A stretch of 64,000 bases of DNA from Polaromonas sp047303325 (GTDB lineage Bacteria; Pseudomonadota; Gammaproteobacteria; Burkholderiales; Burkholderiaceae_C). The DNA lies in assembly GCF_047303325.1 (NCBI RefSeq), contig NZ_JBKBEX010000012.1:1-64000 (forward strand). The letters are read 5' to 3'. This document shows positions 1 to 8,883 of the stretch, one piece after another (position 1 is the stretch's first letter; every line of letters begins with the position of its first letter). The notes under the pieces are model-generated. The model did no database searches, was not told the DNA's origin, and saw only the letters and a list, made by a program, of their open reading frames with translations. The position numbers and the translations under genes are program-made.

Positions 1-276
1 AACGCCAATCCCGGCGACACGCTGCAGTACACCTTGACGGCCACCAACAACGGCACGCAGCCGCTGTCCACGCTGTTTGTGAGCGATTCGACCGCGGCCT
101 TCACCGGCTTTGTGTCGGCCGCCTGCCCGGGCACGCTGCCCACGGGCATCACCGGCTGCACGGTGACGACACAGCCGGCGGTCAATGCGCAGGGGGCGCT
201 GAAGTGGACCTTCACCGGCTCGCTGGCTTCCGGCGGGCAACTGATCGTCACCTACCGCGTCAAGGTCGACCAGTAG
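1..276 (+). CDS. DUF11-type repeat surface protein (3' end only)
   Basis: The reading frame is open from the first base, so the start lies outside the window; 91 residues are visible. They form one beta-rich module with the pattern of DUF11/isopeptide-type repeats: an N-terminal NPGDTLQYTLTATNNG motif, a central Thr/Gly-rich stretch with two cysteines (ACPG and GCTV), and a closing GGQLIVTYRVKVDQ strand. In this family such modules occur in tandem in long secreted or outer-surface proteins with structural or adhesive roles. No C-terminal membrane anchor follows; the protein ends directly after the last strand. Family assignment rests on pattern only. Confidence 0.6.
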   Translation, partial: NANPGDTLQYTLTATNNGTQPLSTLFVSDSTAAFTGFVSAACPGTLPTGITGCTVTTQPAVNAQGALKWTFTGSLASGGQLIVTYRVKVDQ

Positions 277-295
277 GCCCGGTACGAGGCTGGCC

Positions 296-637
296 TCAGC
301 TGCACAGGCCGCGCACCATGTTCAGCGCGCGCAAGGCATCCACCCAATCATCGGGCAGCTCGTCGGCCGAATGGCCCGTGGGAAAGGAAAAGTAGCCGTC
401 CGCGTCGTTGTGGTTCAAGCGGAACCAGAAGGCGTCATCCCATTTGAACGAGATGTAGGTGACAAAGACATTGCCGTCCTCGGCGAACTTTTGCTGGTTG
501 CCATCCATATAACTGGTGGGCACGCCGATGTGGATATGGTCCGTCTGGTTGCCTATCGGGTAGAAGCTGTTGGCCTGGGCCGGCGCGCTGTAGCCGGCAT
601 TGCTCAGCGTCAGTTTGGAAACTTGCAGGTAACGCAT
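296..637 (-). CDS. Hypothetical 113-aa protein downstream of amine oxidase
   Basis: A small acidic protein with no recognised family. It starts MRYLQVSKLTLSNAGYS, has no signal peptide or membrane segment, and is rich in aromatic residues (Phe, Trp, Tyr). An AGGAG ribosome binding site lies 6 bases before the ATG, which supports translation from this start. It lies 51 bases downstream of the amine oxidase gene on the same strand, so the two are probably cotranscribed and it may be a partner or accessory of that enzyme. The function is unknown. Confidence 0.6.
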   Translation of the reverse strand: MRYLQVSKLTLSNAGYSAPAQANSFYPIGNQTDHIHIGVPTSYMDGNQQKFAEDGNVFVTYISFKWDDAFWFRLNHNDADGYFSFPTGHSADELPDDWVDALRALNMVRGLCS

Positions 638-688
638 GGTGATCTCCTGTGGGGGTTGAAATGGTGGGGCGGCAGCGGTCCAAGCGGC

Positions 689-1981
689 TTAGGCCAGCAC
701 GGCTTCGGCCGCGCGCACGCCTTCGAAATAAGCGGCCTGCAGGGTGCCGTAGCACTGCGGGTTGGTGGCTTCGCCCGCGAAATGCAGTTTGCCCAGGGGT
801 ACGCCCAGGTCGCTGCGGGCCTTCAGGGGCCCGGGGTCCTGGGGGCCGCCACCTATGAAGGCGGTGTAGGAATAAGCGCCCAGGGCGTTGGGGTTGGCGC
901 TCCAGTTGGTGATGGCCTTGCCAGTGGTGAAGTACACGCCGTCGAAGGCGGACTGGATGCCGGCCTTGAAGAGCTCGAACACGTCCTTGTCCGCCATGGC
1001 GTCCAGCGCGGCGGCAAAATCTCCCGCCGCGTGGCCCACCAGCACGTCGGGGGAATGGGGCAGGCGGTAGCACTGCCACACCCCTTCCGGCTCCGCTTCG
1101 ATCAGGTAGTAATTGGTGCCGGGCACGATGCCGGCGGGGTCGGTGCGCAGCTTCAAGGCCAGCTTTTTGTAGGAGCCCAGCCGTAAGGCCTTGAGCGCGT
1201 TGGTATAGGTGGCGGGCAGCGCCGGCTCGAAGCGGATGGCGCCGCTGCCCAGAACCGCCACCGGCACGGTGACGATACAGGCGTCGACCGCCAGCGTGCC
1301 CGAAGTGCCCAGGGTCAGGGTGATGCCGCTGCCGCCGTAGGCGATGGCGCTGACGCGGGTGTCGAAGCGCGCCTTGTAGCGGTCTTTGTACAGGGTGGGC
1401 AGGAGCTGGCCGTAGGCCGCGACCAGGGTGCCCACGCCGCGCTTGACGAACAGGTTCTCCGCGCCGTCGCCCGCCGCCTCCCGGGCCCGGTCCGCCGCCA
1501 GGTATTGCCAGGTCTCGGCCGATTCCGTGAACGGGCCATAGGGGGAGGTCGCATGGCCGAACATTTCCACCTGGGTGTCAAAGCGGGGTTTGGCGGCCAC
1601 CACGACGTTTGGCTGGGTCTTGGCGGCGTTGTAAGACAGCTGGATGCCGTTGACGACGGCCAGCACTTCGGGGTCGGTGGTGTCGACGTTTTCCCAGGTG
1701 CCGTCGTCGTCGACGCGCAGCTCGTAGGAGGCGTCCTCTTTCACCGTCTCGAAGCCCAGGTCTTTGGCGATTTCGGTTAGCGGGTTGGTGGTCGGGTCCT
1801 GGATGTACTGCGCCCCCATGTCGAAGGCAAATCCTGGAATGGACTTGCTGTCGGTCCGGGCGCGGCCGCCATAGCCGCCTGCGGCCTCCAGCAGGTGTAC
1901 CTCGCTGACATCGGCATCCCCCAAAAGCGTGTGCGCCGCGGCGATACCGGCCAGGCCGCCGCCGACAATGGCTACTTTCAT
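689..1981 (-). CDS. Flavin-containing amine oxidase / NAD(P)-binding FAD oxidoreductase
   Basis: Predicted FAD enzyme of the flavin amine oxidase (monoamine oxidase) superfamily, 430 residues. The Rossmann dinucleotide motif GGGLAG is at residues 7-12, the ribose-binding Glu is E32, and it is followed by the family motif GGYGGRART (35-43). The C-terminal FAD-contact region (397-430) has HFAGEAT and a closing helix, as in full-length members. There is no signal peptide, so it is probably cytosolic. The start has an AAGGG site 7 bases upstream. The substrate cannot be read from sequence; amine or carotenoid-like substrates are both known in the superfamily. It is followed by a small unknown gene, probably in the same transcript. 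Confidence 0.85.
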   Translation of the reverse strand: MKVAIVGGGLAGIAAAHTLLGDADVSEVHLLEAAGGYGGRARTDSKSIPGFAFDMGAQYIQDPTTNPLTEIAKDLGFETVKEDASYELRVDDDGTWENVDTTDPEVLAVVNGIQLSYNAAKTQPNVVVAAKPRFDTQVEMFGHATSPYGPFTESAETWQYLAADRAREAAGDGAENLFVKRGVGTLVAAYGQLLPTLYKDRYKARFDTRVSAIAYGGSGITLTLGTSGTLAVDACIVTVPVAVLGSGAIRFEPALPATYTNALKALRLGSYKKLALKLRTDPAGIVPGTNYYLIEAEPEGVWQCYRLPHSPDVLVGHAAGDFAAALDAMADKDVFELFKAGIQSAFDGVYFTTGKAITNWSANPNALGAYSYTAFIGGGPQDPGPLKARSDLGVPLGKLHFAGEATNPQCYGTLQAAYFEGVRAAEAVLA

Positions 1982-2067
1982 GCGCTTGCCCTTTCGTCTT
2001 CCCTCGGCGCGAAAGACGTTTCGCGCAGCGTGGACCTTGACTCTAGGCAGGCACCCGCGTGCTGGCG

Positions 2068-2103
2068 ATTACAGCGAATTACAAGGGATTACAGGGAACT
2101 ACG
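2068..2103. promoter_or_regulatory. Four ATTACA-like hexamers at exact 10-bp spacing
   Basis: ATTACA occurs at 2068, 2078 and 2088, and a degenerate ACTACG at 2098, each start exactly 10 bases apart. On the minus strand, the strand of the amine oxidase, this reads as TGTAAT repeats about 90-120 bases upstream of its ATG and just beyond the end of the PLD gene. Helically phased direct repeats of this kind are typical operator arrays for winged-helix response regulators and similar proteins. The regulator is unknown and no promoter hexamers were confirmed. Confidence 0.45.
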
Positions 2104-2119
2104 GGAGAAGGGGCGGGCT

Positions 2120-3814
2120 TCACAGCATCTCGTCCGGCGCAAGCGGCCCTATCAGTTTGAGCATCAGCTTCAAGCCCAGGCTCGCGTCAGGCTCCATCCT
2201 GGAGTCCTTGAGCTGTGAGCCCTGGGGCGCGCGCCAGACCATCTGGCCCTGATCGTCCAGTTCCACACGATAGGCGCCGGCGGCCAGCGTGGGTTCGATC
2301 AGGCGCGTGGCTTCAGCCGAGATGGCGCGGTTGCGGATGATGATGGCGACTTCGCTGTTCTGCAGCTGGGAACGCAGGTCCAGGTTCATAGAGCCGACCA
2401 CCAGCAGGCGGTCGTCCATCACCACCACCTTGGAATGCAGGCTGGCGCGCGAGCCGCTGGTGGAGCCGCCCGTGGAGCCGCCGCCCAGTGCCGATGAGCC
2501 GAAGCTTGAGAAAGAGCCTTGCTGTTCGGCGCGCATTTCATACAGCTCTATGCCCATGTCGAGGAGGGCCTTGCGGTAGCGCGCATAACCGACATGGGCG
2601 GCGGGCGCGTCGTTGGAGGCCAGCGAGTTGGTCAGCACGCGCACGCGCACGCCGCGTCGGCGAAGGTCGGCGAACTGCGCCATCATGCGTTCACCGGGCA
2701 CGAAGTAGGGCGAGACGATAAGCAGGTTGCCCTTGGCCTGCGACATCAGCTGCAGCAGGCCGTCCACCGTGGTGTCCTGGGATTCGCCGGTCGTGTCGGC
2801 ATCTGCGGCGATCTTGGACGGCTTGTCGACCAGCAGGACGGACGGCGCCCAGGTCCAGGTCAGCAGGCGCAGGTCGGTGGAGTCGGGCAGCGCGGCGGCG
2901 GATGCGGCGGAAGCATTCGATTCAGCGATGGCGGCTTGCGTGGCGCTGGCCAGCGTCGCCGGATCTTCCCGGTTGAGATTGGCGGCCTGGGCGCCGGCGG
3001 GCGGCGGCTTGAGGGCCTCGATCTCCTTGGCTGTCATCAGAGACTGCACCGGGTAGGCCAGCGGGTTGTTCCAGTACTGGTCGAAGCTGGCGGACAGGTC
3101 GCGCGCGATGCGGCCGGCCGCGATCACGTCGATGTCCACAAAATTCGTGCCCTTGCTCTGGCCGAAGTAGGTTTCGCCCAGGTTGCGCCCGCCGGTGATG
3201 GCGACGGCGTTGTCGGCCACAAAAATCTTGTTGTGCATGCGCCGCTGCATGCGCGCGGCGTCCTTGAGGTTGCTCAGTATGCGCATCACCATGGAACCGC
3301 GCCCGCCGGGAAGGGGGTTGAACAGCCGCAGCTCGAAGTTTTTCTCGAAGGCGAGCTTGAGCACCTGGGCGTTCTTGCCCGAGGTGTTGAAGTCGTCCAG
3401 CAGTATGCGTATGCGCACGCCGCGGCCGGCGGCCTCGCGCAGGGCCTCGAACATGCGTTCGGTGGTGTCATCGGCAAAGATGGCGTAGTACTGGATGTCC
3501 AGGGTTTTCTGCGCGGCCTTGATCAGGGTCATGCGGCTGGTGAAGGCGAGTTCGGCATCGCCCACCAGCGCAAAGCCGGAATCGTTGCGGGTGCCGGCCT
3601 TGGCGGCGCGGGCCGCCACCAGCGCGCCCAGCCGGGTTTCCTCGGGCTTGGCCAGGGCGGTGGACACCGGCCTGTCCACTTCGCTGGGCAAGGAGGCGCA
3701 GCCGGCCAGCCACAAGGTAGTGAGCGCCAGGGCCAGCGCCGGCAACAGGTGCCGGAATGCCGGGAGGACAGGCTTGTGGGAGATGGCGCTGGAGGCGCTG
3801 GGGGTGGTCGGCAT
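2120..3814 (-). CDS. Phospholipase D / cardiolipin synthase-like lipoprotein
   Basis: A PLD-superfamily protein of 564 residues with both HKD motifs: H194-x-K196-x4-D201 (HNKIFVAD) followed by GGRN, and H460-x-K462-x4-D467 (HSKVVVMD) followed by GSMN. In this family the two motifs form one active site for phosphodiester cleavage or phosphatidyl transfer. The start chosen gives a typical signal sequence ending in the lipobox LAGC (Cys39), so it is predicted to be a periplasm-facing lipoprotein; the open frame continues 32 codons upstream without signal-like sequence. A Ser/Gly-rich linker of about 25 residues sits directly before the second HKD motif, and there is an Ala/Ser-rich linker around 290-310. 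It may act on phospholipids at the inner or outer membrane. Confidence 0.85.
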   Translation of the reverse strand: MPTTPSASSAISHKPVLPAFRHLLPALALALTTLWLAGCASLPSEVDRPVSTALAKPEETRLGALVAARAAKAGTRNDSGFALVGDAELAFTSRMTLIKAAQKTLDIQYYAIFADDTTERMFEALREAAGRGVRIRILLDDFNTSGKNAQVLKLAFEKNFELRLFNPLPGGRGSMVMRILSNLKDAARMQRRMHNKIFVADNAVAITGGRNLGETYFGQSKGTNFVDIDVIAAGRIARDLSASFDQYWNNPLAYPVQSLMTAKEIEALKPPPAGAQAANLNREDPATLASATQAAIAESNASAASAAALPDSTDLRLLTWTWAPSVLLVDKPSKIAADADTTGESQDTTVDGLLQLMSQAKGNLLIVSPYFVPGERMMAQFADLRRRGVRVRVLTNSLASNDAPAAHVGYARYRKALLDMGIELYEMRAEQQGSFSSFGSSALGGGSTGGSTSGSRASLHSKVVVMDDRLLVVGSMNLDLRSQLQNSEVAIIIRNRAISAEATRLIEPTLAAGAYRVELDDQGQMVWRAPQGSQLKDSRMEPDASLGLKLMLKLIGPLAPDEML

Positions 3815-3891
3815 GGTGCAGACCACTGTAGCGTAAGGAGATGTGCCGGATGGCTGGGCCGCCTGCGTGGGCGCCGACTCTTTGTGTAGGA

Positions 3892-3917
3892 GCCCGGCTT
3901 GACCGCGCAAGCCGGGG
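3892..3917. terminator. Inverted repeat between uup and PLD genes
   Basis: GCCCGGCTT (3892-3900) pairs with AAGCCGGGG (3909-3917, one mismatch), giving a GC-rich hairpin between the end of uup and the start of the PLD gene. A second small stem (TTTGCGG / CCGCAAA) follows at about 3918-3934. No clean T-run is present on the minus strand, so a role as intrinsic terminator is only possible. Confidence 0.3.
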
Positions 3918-3962
3918 TTTGCGGAACCCGCAAAAAGAGAGTGGGCGCTTACGGCGCCACGC

Positions 3963-5888
3963 TCAGGACGACAAGGCTTCCCAGCGCTGCAGCGCCTCCA
4001 TCAGCTCTTCCTCGATCTTGCTGTTGCGCGCATTGAGCTCGGCCGCCCGCTTGGCGTTGGTGGTGTAGAGCGTGCCGTCGTAAAGCTCCTGCTCAATCGC
4101 TTTTTGCTGCGACTCGAGCTGCTGGATCAGCGCCGGCAGGCCGTCGAGTTCGCGCTGCTCCTTGTAGCTGAGCTTCTTTTTGGCGGGAGCTTCGCCGGTC
4201 TCCTTGCGGGGCTCGGCGCTTTTGCCCGCGGGCTTGGCGCTTGAGGCGCCCGGGGCAGGCCTGGCGTTGCCGGTGATCTGCGCGGCGCGTTTGGACTGGG
4301 TGATCCAGTCAGTCACGCCGCCTTCGTATTCGCGCCAGAAGCCGGGGTTCTCGGGCGTGCCTTCATAGGCGATGGTGCTGGTGACCACGTTGTCGAGGAA
4401 GCGCCTGTCGTGGCTGACCAGGAAGACCGTGCCTTCGTAGTTCTGCAGCAGGTCTTCCAGCAGCTCCAGGGTGTCGATGTCCAGGTCGTTGGTCGGCTCG
4501 TCGAGCACCAGCACATTGGCCGGCCGGGCGAACAGGCGCGCCAGCAGCAGGCGGTTGCGTTCGCCGCCCGAGAGGGTGCGGACGGGCGAGTTGGCGCGGG
4601 CCGGCGAGAACAAAAAGTCGGTGAGGTAGCTCTTGACGTGTTTTTTTGCGCCGTTGATCTCCACCCATTCGCTGCCGGGGCTGATGAAGTCTTCCAGCGT
4701 GGCGTCCAGGTCCAGACTGTCGCGCATCTGGTCGAAATAGGCCACCTGCAGGTTGGCGCCCTGGCGCACTTTGCCGGGCGGCGTGGTTGCGTCGGGCTGC
4801 AGCTCGCCCAGGATGAGCTTGAGCAGTGTGGTCTTGCCGGCGCCATTGGGGCCCAGCAGGCCGATCTTGTCGCCGCGCAGCAAGGTGCCGGTGAATTTGT
4901 TGACGATGAGCTTTTCGCTGCCGGGGTGGCCGAAGCTTTTGCTCACGTTGCTGAGCTCGGCGACGATCTTGCCGCTTCGCTCGCCGCTGGAAACATCGAG
5001 GTTGACGCGGCCCACGGCATCGCGCCGGGCCGCGCGGTTGGCGCGCAGGGCTTCGAGGCGGCCGATTCGGGCCACGCTGCGGGTGCGGCGCGCTTCCACG
5101 CCCTTGCGTATCCAGATTTCTTCCTGCGCAAGCAGCTTGTCGGCCTTTGCGTTGATGACGGCCTCTTGGGCCATCTGCTCTTCCTTTTGCACCAGGTACT
5201 GGGCGAAGTTGCCGGGGTAGCTGTTGAGCTTGCCGCGGTCCAGCTCGACGATGACGGTGGCGACCTGGTCCAGGAAGGCGCGGTCGTGGGTGATGGTGAT
5301 GATGCTGCCGTTGAAATTGACCAGTAGCTCTTCCAGCCAGGCGATGGAGTCCAGGTCCAGGTGGTTGGTTGGCTCGTCGAGCAGCAGCACGTCGGGCTTG
5401 GCGACCAGCGCCTGGGCCAGTGCCACGCGCTTTTTGGTGCCGCCCGAGAGCGAGCCGACGATGGCGTCCTTGTCCAGGTGCAGGCGGTGCAGGGTTTCCT
5501 CGACGCGCTGCTCCCAGGTCCAGCCGTCCAGCGCCTCGATTTCCGACTGAAGGGCGTCCAGGTCGGTGTTTTCGTCGGCCGCCAGGTATTGCTCGACCAC
5601 GTGGCGGGTGCGCGCCAGGCCCGCGCTGGCCGCGATGAACACGGTGGCGTGCGGGTCCAGGCTGGGTTCCTGCGGTACGTAGGCGATGCGCAGGTTCTGC
5701 TGCAGCTGCAGCGTGCCGTCATCGGGTTTTTCGAGGCCGGCGAGGATTTTGAGCAGGGATGACTTGCCGGTGCCGTTGCGGCCGATCAGGCCTATGCGCT
5801 GGTTGCTCTCAAGGGAAAAATCTGCGTGATCCAGCAGTGCGACGTGCCCAAAAGCGAGTTGGGCGTCCAGGAGGGTAATAAGTGCCAT
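3963..5888 (-). CDS. uup: ABC-F family ATPase Uup
   Basis: A soluble protein of 641 residues with two ABC ATPase domains and no membrane segments, as in the ABC-F family. The first Walker A is GRNGTGKS at 36-43; LSGGTKKRVALAQAL and LLLDEPTNHLD follow. The second half has GPNGAGKTT, LSGGERNRLLLARL and LDEPTNDLD. A charged C-terminal extension (about 545-641) with a predicted coiled coil distinguishes Uup from EttA-type paralogues. Uup is linked to ribosome or DNA-associated functions and affects precise excision of transposons in E. coli. No good ribosome binding site precedes the ATG. It is divergent from the IorA-like gene. Confidence 0.9.
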   Translation of the reverse strand: MALITLLDAQLAFGHVALLDHADFSLESNQRIGLIGRNGTGKSSLLKILAGLEKPDDGTLQLQQNLRIAYVPQEPSLDPHATVFIAASAGLARTRHVVEQYLAADENTDLDALQSEIEALDGWTWEQRVEETLHRLHLDKDAIVGSLSGGTKKRVALAQALVAKPDVLLLDEPTNHLDLDSIAWLEELLVNFNGSIITITHDRAFLDQVATVIVELDRGKLNSYPGNFAQYLVQKEEQMAQEAVINAKADKLLAQEEIWIRKGVEARRTRSVARIGRLEALRANRAARRDAVGRVNLDVSSGERSGKIVAELSNVSKSFGHPGSEKLIVNKFTGTLLRGDKIGLLGPNGAGKTTLLKLILGELQPDATTPPGKVRQGANLQVAYFDQMRDSLDLDATLEDFISPGSEWVEINGAKKHVKSYLTDFLFSPARANSPVRTLSGGERNRLLLARLFARPANVLVLDEPTNDLDIDTLELLEDLLQNYEGTVFLVSHDRRFLDNVVTSTIAYEGTPENPGFWREYEGGVTDWITQSKRAAQITGNARPAPGASSAKPAGKSAEPRKETGEAPAKKKLSYKEQRELDGLPALIQQLESQQKAIEQELYDGTLYTTNAKRAAELNARNSKIEEELMEALQRWEALSS

Positions 5889-6073
5889 ATAGAAGGAGGA
5901 TTATCCGTCCCCGCGCCAGGCCGGCGTCCACGCGGCATTCACGGCGCGCCCGGCCGTTGAATACAAGTCCTTACGATTGGCGGCCCTGCCGGTGTGGCGC
6001 GGCAGCCCTATCGCCTGCCGGGGCTCGCCGATATAGTCATCGGCTAGGGCGACGCATCACTGAGGGAGATTTC
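5889..6073. promoter_or_regulatory. Divergent intergenic region uup / iorA
   Basis: 185 bases separate the divergent starts and must carry both promoters. A GAGGGAG ribosome binding site at 6062-6068 decides the GTG start of the IorA-like gene at 6074. No clear operator was recognised. Confidence 0.4.
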
Positions 6074-6550
6074 GTGGAATTGCAAATCAACGGCCGGCTT
6101 GTCCAGGCCGACGCCGATCCCGGCATGCCCCTGTTATGGCTGCTGCGCGACGTGCTGAACATGACCGGCACCAAGTTCGGCTGCGGCGTGGCGGCCTGCG
6201 GAGCCTGCACCGTGCGTATCGACGGCCAGGCCGTGCGTTCCTGCTCGGTGCCGGTGTCCGCCGTGCTCGGCAAGCGCATCCAGACCATTGAAGCGCTGGG
6301 CACGCCGGACAAACCCCATGCCCTGCAGCTGGCCTGGATCGCCGAGCAGGTGCCGCAATGCGGCTACTGCCAGTCGGGCATGCTGATGGCCGCTGCCGCG
6401 CTGCTCGAGGCAAACCCCAGGCCGACGGATGCCGACATCGACGCGGCCATGACCAATATTTGCCGCTGCGGCACCTATCAGCGCATACGCGTGGCCATCA
6501 AGCGAGCGGCCGCCGTGGTCCCCGGCGCCGTGAAGAAGGCCAAAGCATGA
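6074..6550 (+). CDS. Isoquinoline 1-oxidoreductase-type [2Fe-2S] subunit
   Basis: Small iron-sulfur subunit (158 residues) of a xanthine-oxidase-family molybdenum hydroxylase. Cysteines C37, C42, C45 and C57 form the plant-ferredoxin-type cluster (CGVAACGACTV motif), and C96, C99, C130 and C132 (CGYCQSGM and CRCGTY) form the second cluster, so both [2Fe-2S] sites are intact. The GTG start is preferred because GAGGGAG lies just upstream and the protein then starts at the usual place for the family (VELQINGR); an open frame runs further upstream but encodes Arg-rich non-family sequence. Its stop overlaps the start of the large subunit (ATGA), so the two are translationally coupled. It passes electrons from the molybdenum site to a downstream acceptor. 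Confidence 0.9.
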   Translation: MELQINGRLVQADADPGMPLLWLLRDVLNMTGTKFGCGVAACGACTVRIDGQAVRSCSVPVSAVLGKRIQTIEALGTPDKPHALQLAWIAEQVPQCGYCQSGMLMAAAALLEANPRPTDADIDAAMTNICRCGTYQRIRVAIKRAAAVVPGAVKKAKA

Positions 6551-8859
6551 AGCGGCGGGCCTGGCTGTTCAGCGCCGCGGGCGCGGCCGGCGCGCTGCTG
6601 GTCGGCTGGAGCATGCTGCCGGCGCGCTCGCGCCTGGGCAGCGCGGCCCATCCCTGGCCGGCCGGCGCGGAACCCGACCTCACGGGCGTGGTCTTCAACG
6701 GCTGGATCAAGATACGCGCCGACGGCGGCGTGGTGCTGGCCATGCCGCGCAGCGAAATGGGGCAGGGCGTGCACACCGCGCTGGCTATGCTGGTGGCCGA
6801 GGAGCTGGACGTGCCGCTGGCGCGGGTCAGCCTGGAGCAGGCCGGCTCCGATACGATTTACGGCAATGTGGCCATGCTGGTTGGCAGCCTGCCCTTTCAT
6901 CCGCTGGAAGTGGACGACTATGCGGCGGAAGGAGCACCCCGGGTGCGCCCTACCAAGGTCCGGCTTGGCGAATGGATGGTAGGCAAGCTGGCCCGCGAAC
7001 TGGGTATCAACGCCACGGGCGCGTCGTCCAGCGTGGCCGACGCCTGGGAAGTGCTGCGTACGGCCGCGGCGACCGCCCGCGCCTCGCTGCTGGGGGCGGC
7101 GTCGCTGGACTGGAAGCTGCCGGTGGATGAGCTCAGCATCAGCAAAGGGGTGATTTCCCATCCGTCCGGGCCTTCGGCCCACTACGGGGAACTGGCGAAG
7201 TTCGCCGCGGCGACGCCGCCGGGCGAAGTGAAACTCAAAAGCCGCAGGGACTGGAGCCTGATAGGGCGCAAGGCCCCGCGCTCGGACCTGCCCGCCAAGG
7301 TTAACGGCACGGCGGTCTTCGGCCTGGACGTGCGGCTGCCGGGCATGCTGTACGCGGCAGTCCGGCTGTGCCCTATGCTGGGCGGCTCGGCCGGCGCCAT
7401 TCATACAGAGGTTGCGCTGGCCGCGCCCGGGGTGGAGCGCCTTGTGCGACTGCCTGCCTATGCGGGCTCCACCGCCGGGTTTGCCGTCGTGGGAAAAACC
7501 TGGTGGCAGGCACAGCAGGCAGCCCTGGCGGTGCCGGTGGACTGGCAGCAGCGCCCGGCCGGCGGGCTGGACAGCGGCGAGATCGGCAAGGCGCTGCAAG
7601 CCGCGCTCGATCGCGACGCGGGCTCCACCTTTTATGAGAAAGGCGAAATCGACAAGGCTGAAGCGGCCGCAAGCCGCAAGGTCGAGGCCTTGTACGGCGC
7701 GCCCTACCTGGCCCATGCCACGCTGGAGCCCATGAACTGCACTGCGCAGATCAAGGACGGCAAGGTCTGGCTGTGGGTGCCCACGCAGGTGCCGCAAATG
7801 GCCGTGGCCGTTGCCGCCCGTGTGGCGCGCGTCGCGCCCGAGGATGTTCATATCACTGTGACCTTGCTGGGCGGCGGCTTTGGCCGCCGGCTGGAGGTCG
7901 ATTGCGTGGCCCAGGCCGTGCGTGTGGCCCTGGAGTGCGGTGGCCGGCCGGTCCAGCTGATCTGGTCACGCGAGGAGGACACCACGCATGACTTCTACCG
8001 GCCTATGCAGCGGGCCAGGCTCAGCGCGTCCCTGGACACGGATGGCAAAGTCAGCAGCCTGCGGATCCGCTCGGCGGGCGATGCCATCACGCCGCGCTGG
8101 CTGGAGCGCAACCTGCCGGCGCTGGCCGCGCCTGTGGAAACGCCCGACAAAAGCGCGGCCGAAGGCTTGTTCGACCTGCCTTACGGCTTTGCCAGCCAGA
8201 AGATGTCGCATGTGGCGACGCGCTCCGGCGTGCCTGTGGGTTACTGGCGCTCGGTGGGGCATTCTCACAATGCTTTTTTCTCGGAGAGCTTTATTGACGA
8301 GCTGGCCTTGCATGCGAAGCAGGACCCGCTGGCCTTCAGGCGCTCTCTATTAGAAGAGGCGCCCCGGCACCTGGCCGTGTTGGACCTGGCCGCCGCCAAA
8401 GCGGGCTGGGGCACGGCGCTGCCCGCAGGCCGGGCCCGCGGCCTGGCCCTGCACGAATCCTTCGGAACCATCGTGGCGCAGGTGGTGGAGGTGTCTCTGC
8501 AAAATGGCGCCCCGCGTGTCCATCGCGTGGTGTGCGCCGTCGATTGCGGCACGGTGGTTCATCCGGGCATCGTCGCGCAGCAAATGGAGGGCTCTGTGGT
8601 GTTCGCTTTGAGCGCGGCGCTGTATGGCCGCATAGATATAGAAGAAGGCGTGGTGCGGCAGAAGAACTTTCCCCAGTACGCCATGCTGGGCCTGTCCCAG
8701 GCGCCTGTTGTGGAAACCTATCTTGTTCCCAGCGAGCGAGTGCCCAGCGGCGCCGGTGAGCCGGGTGTTCCGCCACTGGCACCGGCCTTGGCCAATGCGC
8801 TGTTTTCATTGACGGGAAAGCGGCTGCGCTCACTGCCGCTGTCCTTGAACGAAGCGTGA
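6547..8859 (+). CDS. Isoquinoline 1-oxidoreductase-type molybdopterin subunit
   Basis: Catalytic subunit (770 residues) of an IorAB-type aldehyde/N-heterocycle hydroxylase. The N-terminus (MKRRAWLFSAAGAAGALLVGW) looks like a Tat-type signal, fitting periplasmic location as known for IorB-like enzymes exported with their cofactor. Motifs include SEMGQGVHTALAMLVAEEL near the start of the first Mo-binding domain, GGGFGRRLEVD (about 440-450), and the C-terminal GEPGVPPLAPALANA, where the family's catalytic Glu normally lies. No FAD subunit is encoded nearby, again typical of IorAB rather than of three-subunit xanthine dehydrogenases. The substrate cannot be deduced. It is followed by the rRNA promoter region. 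Confidence 0.9.
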   Translation: MKRRAWLFSAAGAAGALLVGWSMLPARSRLGSAAHPWPAGAEPDLTGVVFNGWIKIRADGGVVLAMPRSEMGQGVHTALAMLVAEELDVPLARVSLEQAGSDTIYGNVAMLVGSLPFHPLEVDDYAAEGAPRVRPTKVRLGEWMVGKLARELGINATGASSSVADAWEVLRTAAATARASLLGAASLDWKLPVDELSISKGVISHPSGPSAHYGELAKFAAATPPGEVKLKSRRDWSLIGRKAPRSDLPAKVNGTAVFGLDVRLPGMLYAAVRLCPMLGGSAGAIHTEVALAAPGVERLVRLPAYAGSTAGFAVVGKTWWQAQQAALAVPVDWQQRPAGGLDSGEIGKALQAALDRDAGSTFYEKGEIDKAEAAASRKVEALYGAPYLAHATLEPMNCTAQIKDGKVWLWVPTQVPQMAVAVAARVARVAPEDVHITVTLLGGGFGRRLEVDCVAQAVRVALECGGRPVQLIWSREEDTTHDFYRPMQRARLSASLDTDGKVSSLRIRSAGDAITPRWLERNLPALAAPVETPDKSAAEGLFDLPYGFASQKMSHVATRSGVPVGYWRSVGHSHNAFFSESFIDELALHAKQDPLAFRRSLLEEAPRHLAVLDLAAAKAGWGTALPAGRARGLALHESFGTIVAQVVEVSLQNGAPRVHRVVCAVDCGTVVHPGIVAQQMEGSVVFALSAALYGRIDIEEGVVRQKNFPQYAMLGLSQAPVVETYLVPSERVPSGAGEPGVPPLAPALANALFSLTGKRLRSLPLSLNEA

Positions 8860-8883
8860 TCTGAAAAGTTTTTTCGGAAGTAT

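Noticed and set aside
5882..6073. Longer N-terminus for the iron-sulfur subunit
   Set aside because: The extra 64 residues are Arg/Pro-rich and start inside the divergent promoter region; a good ribosome binding site supports the GTG at 6074.
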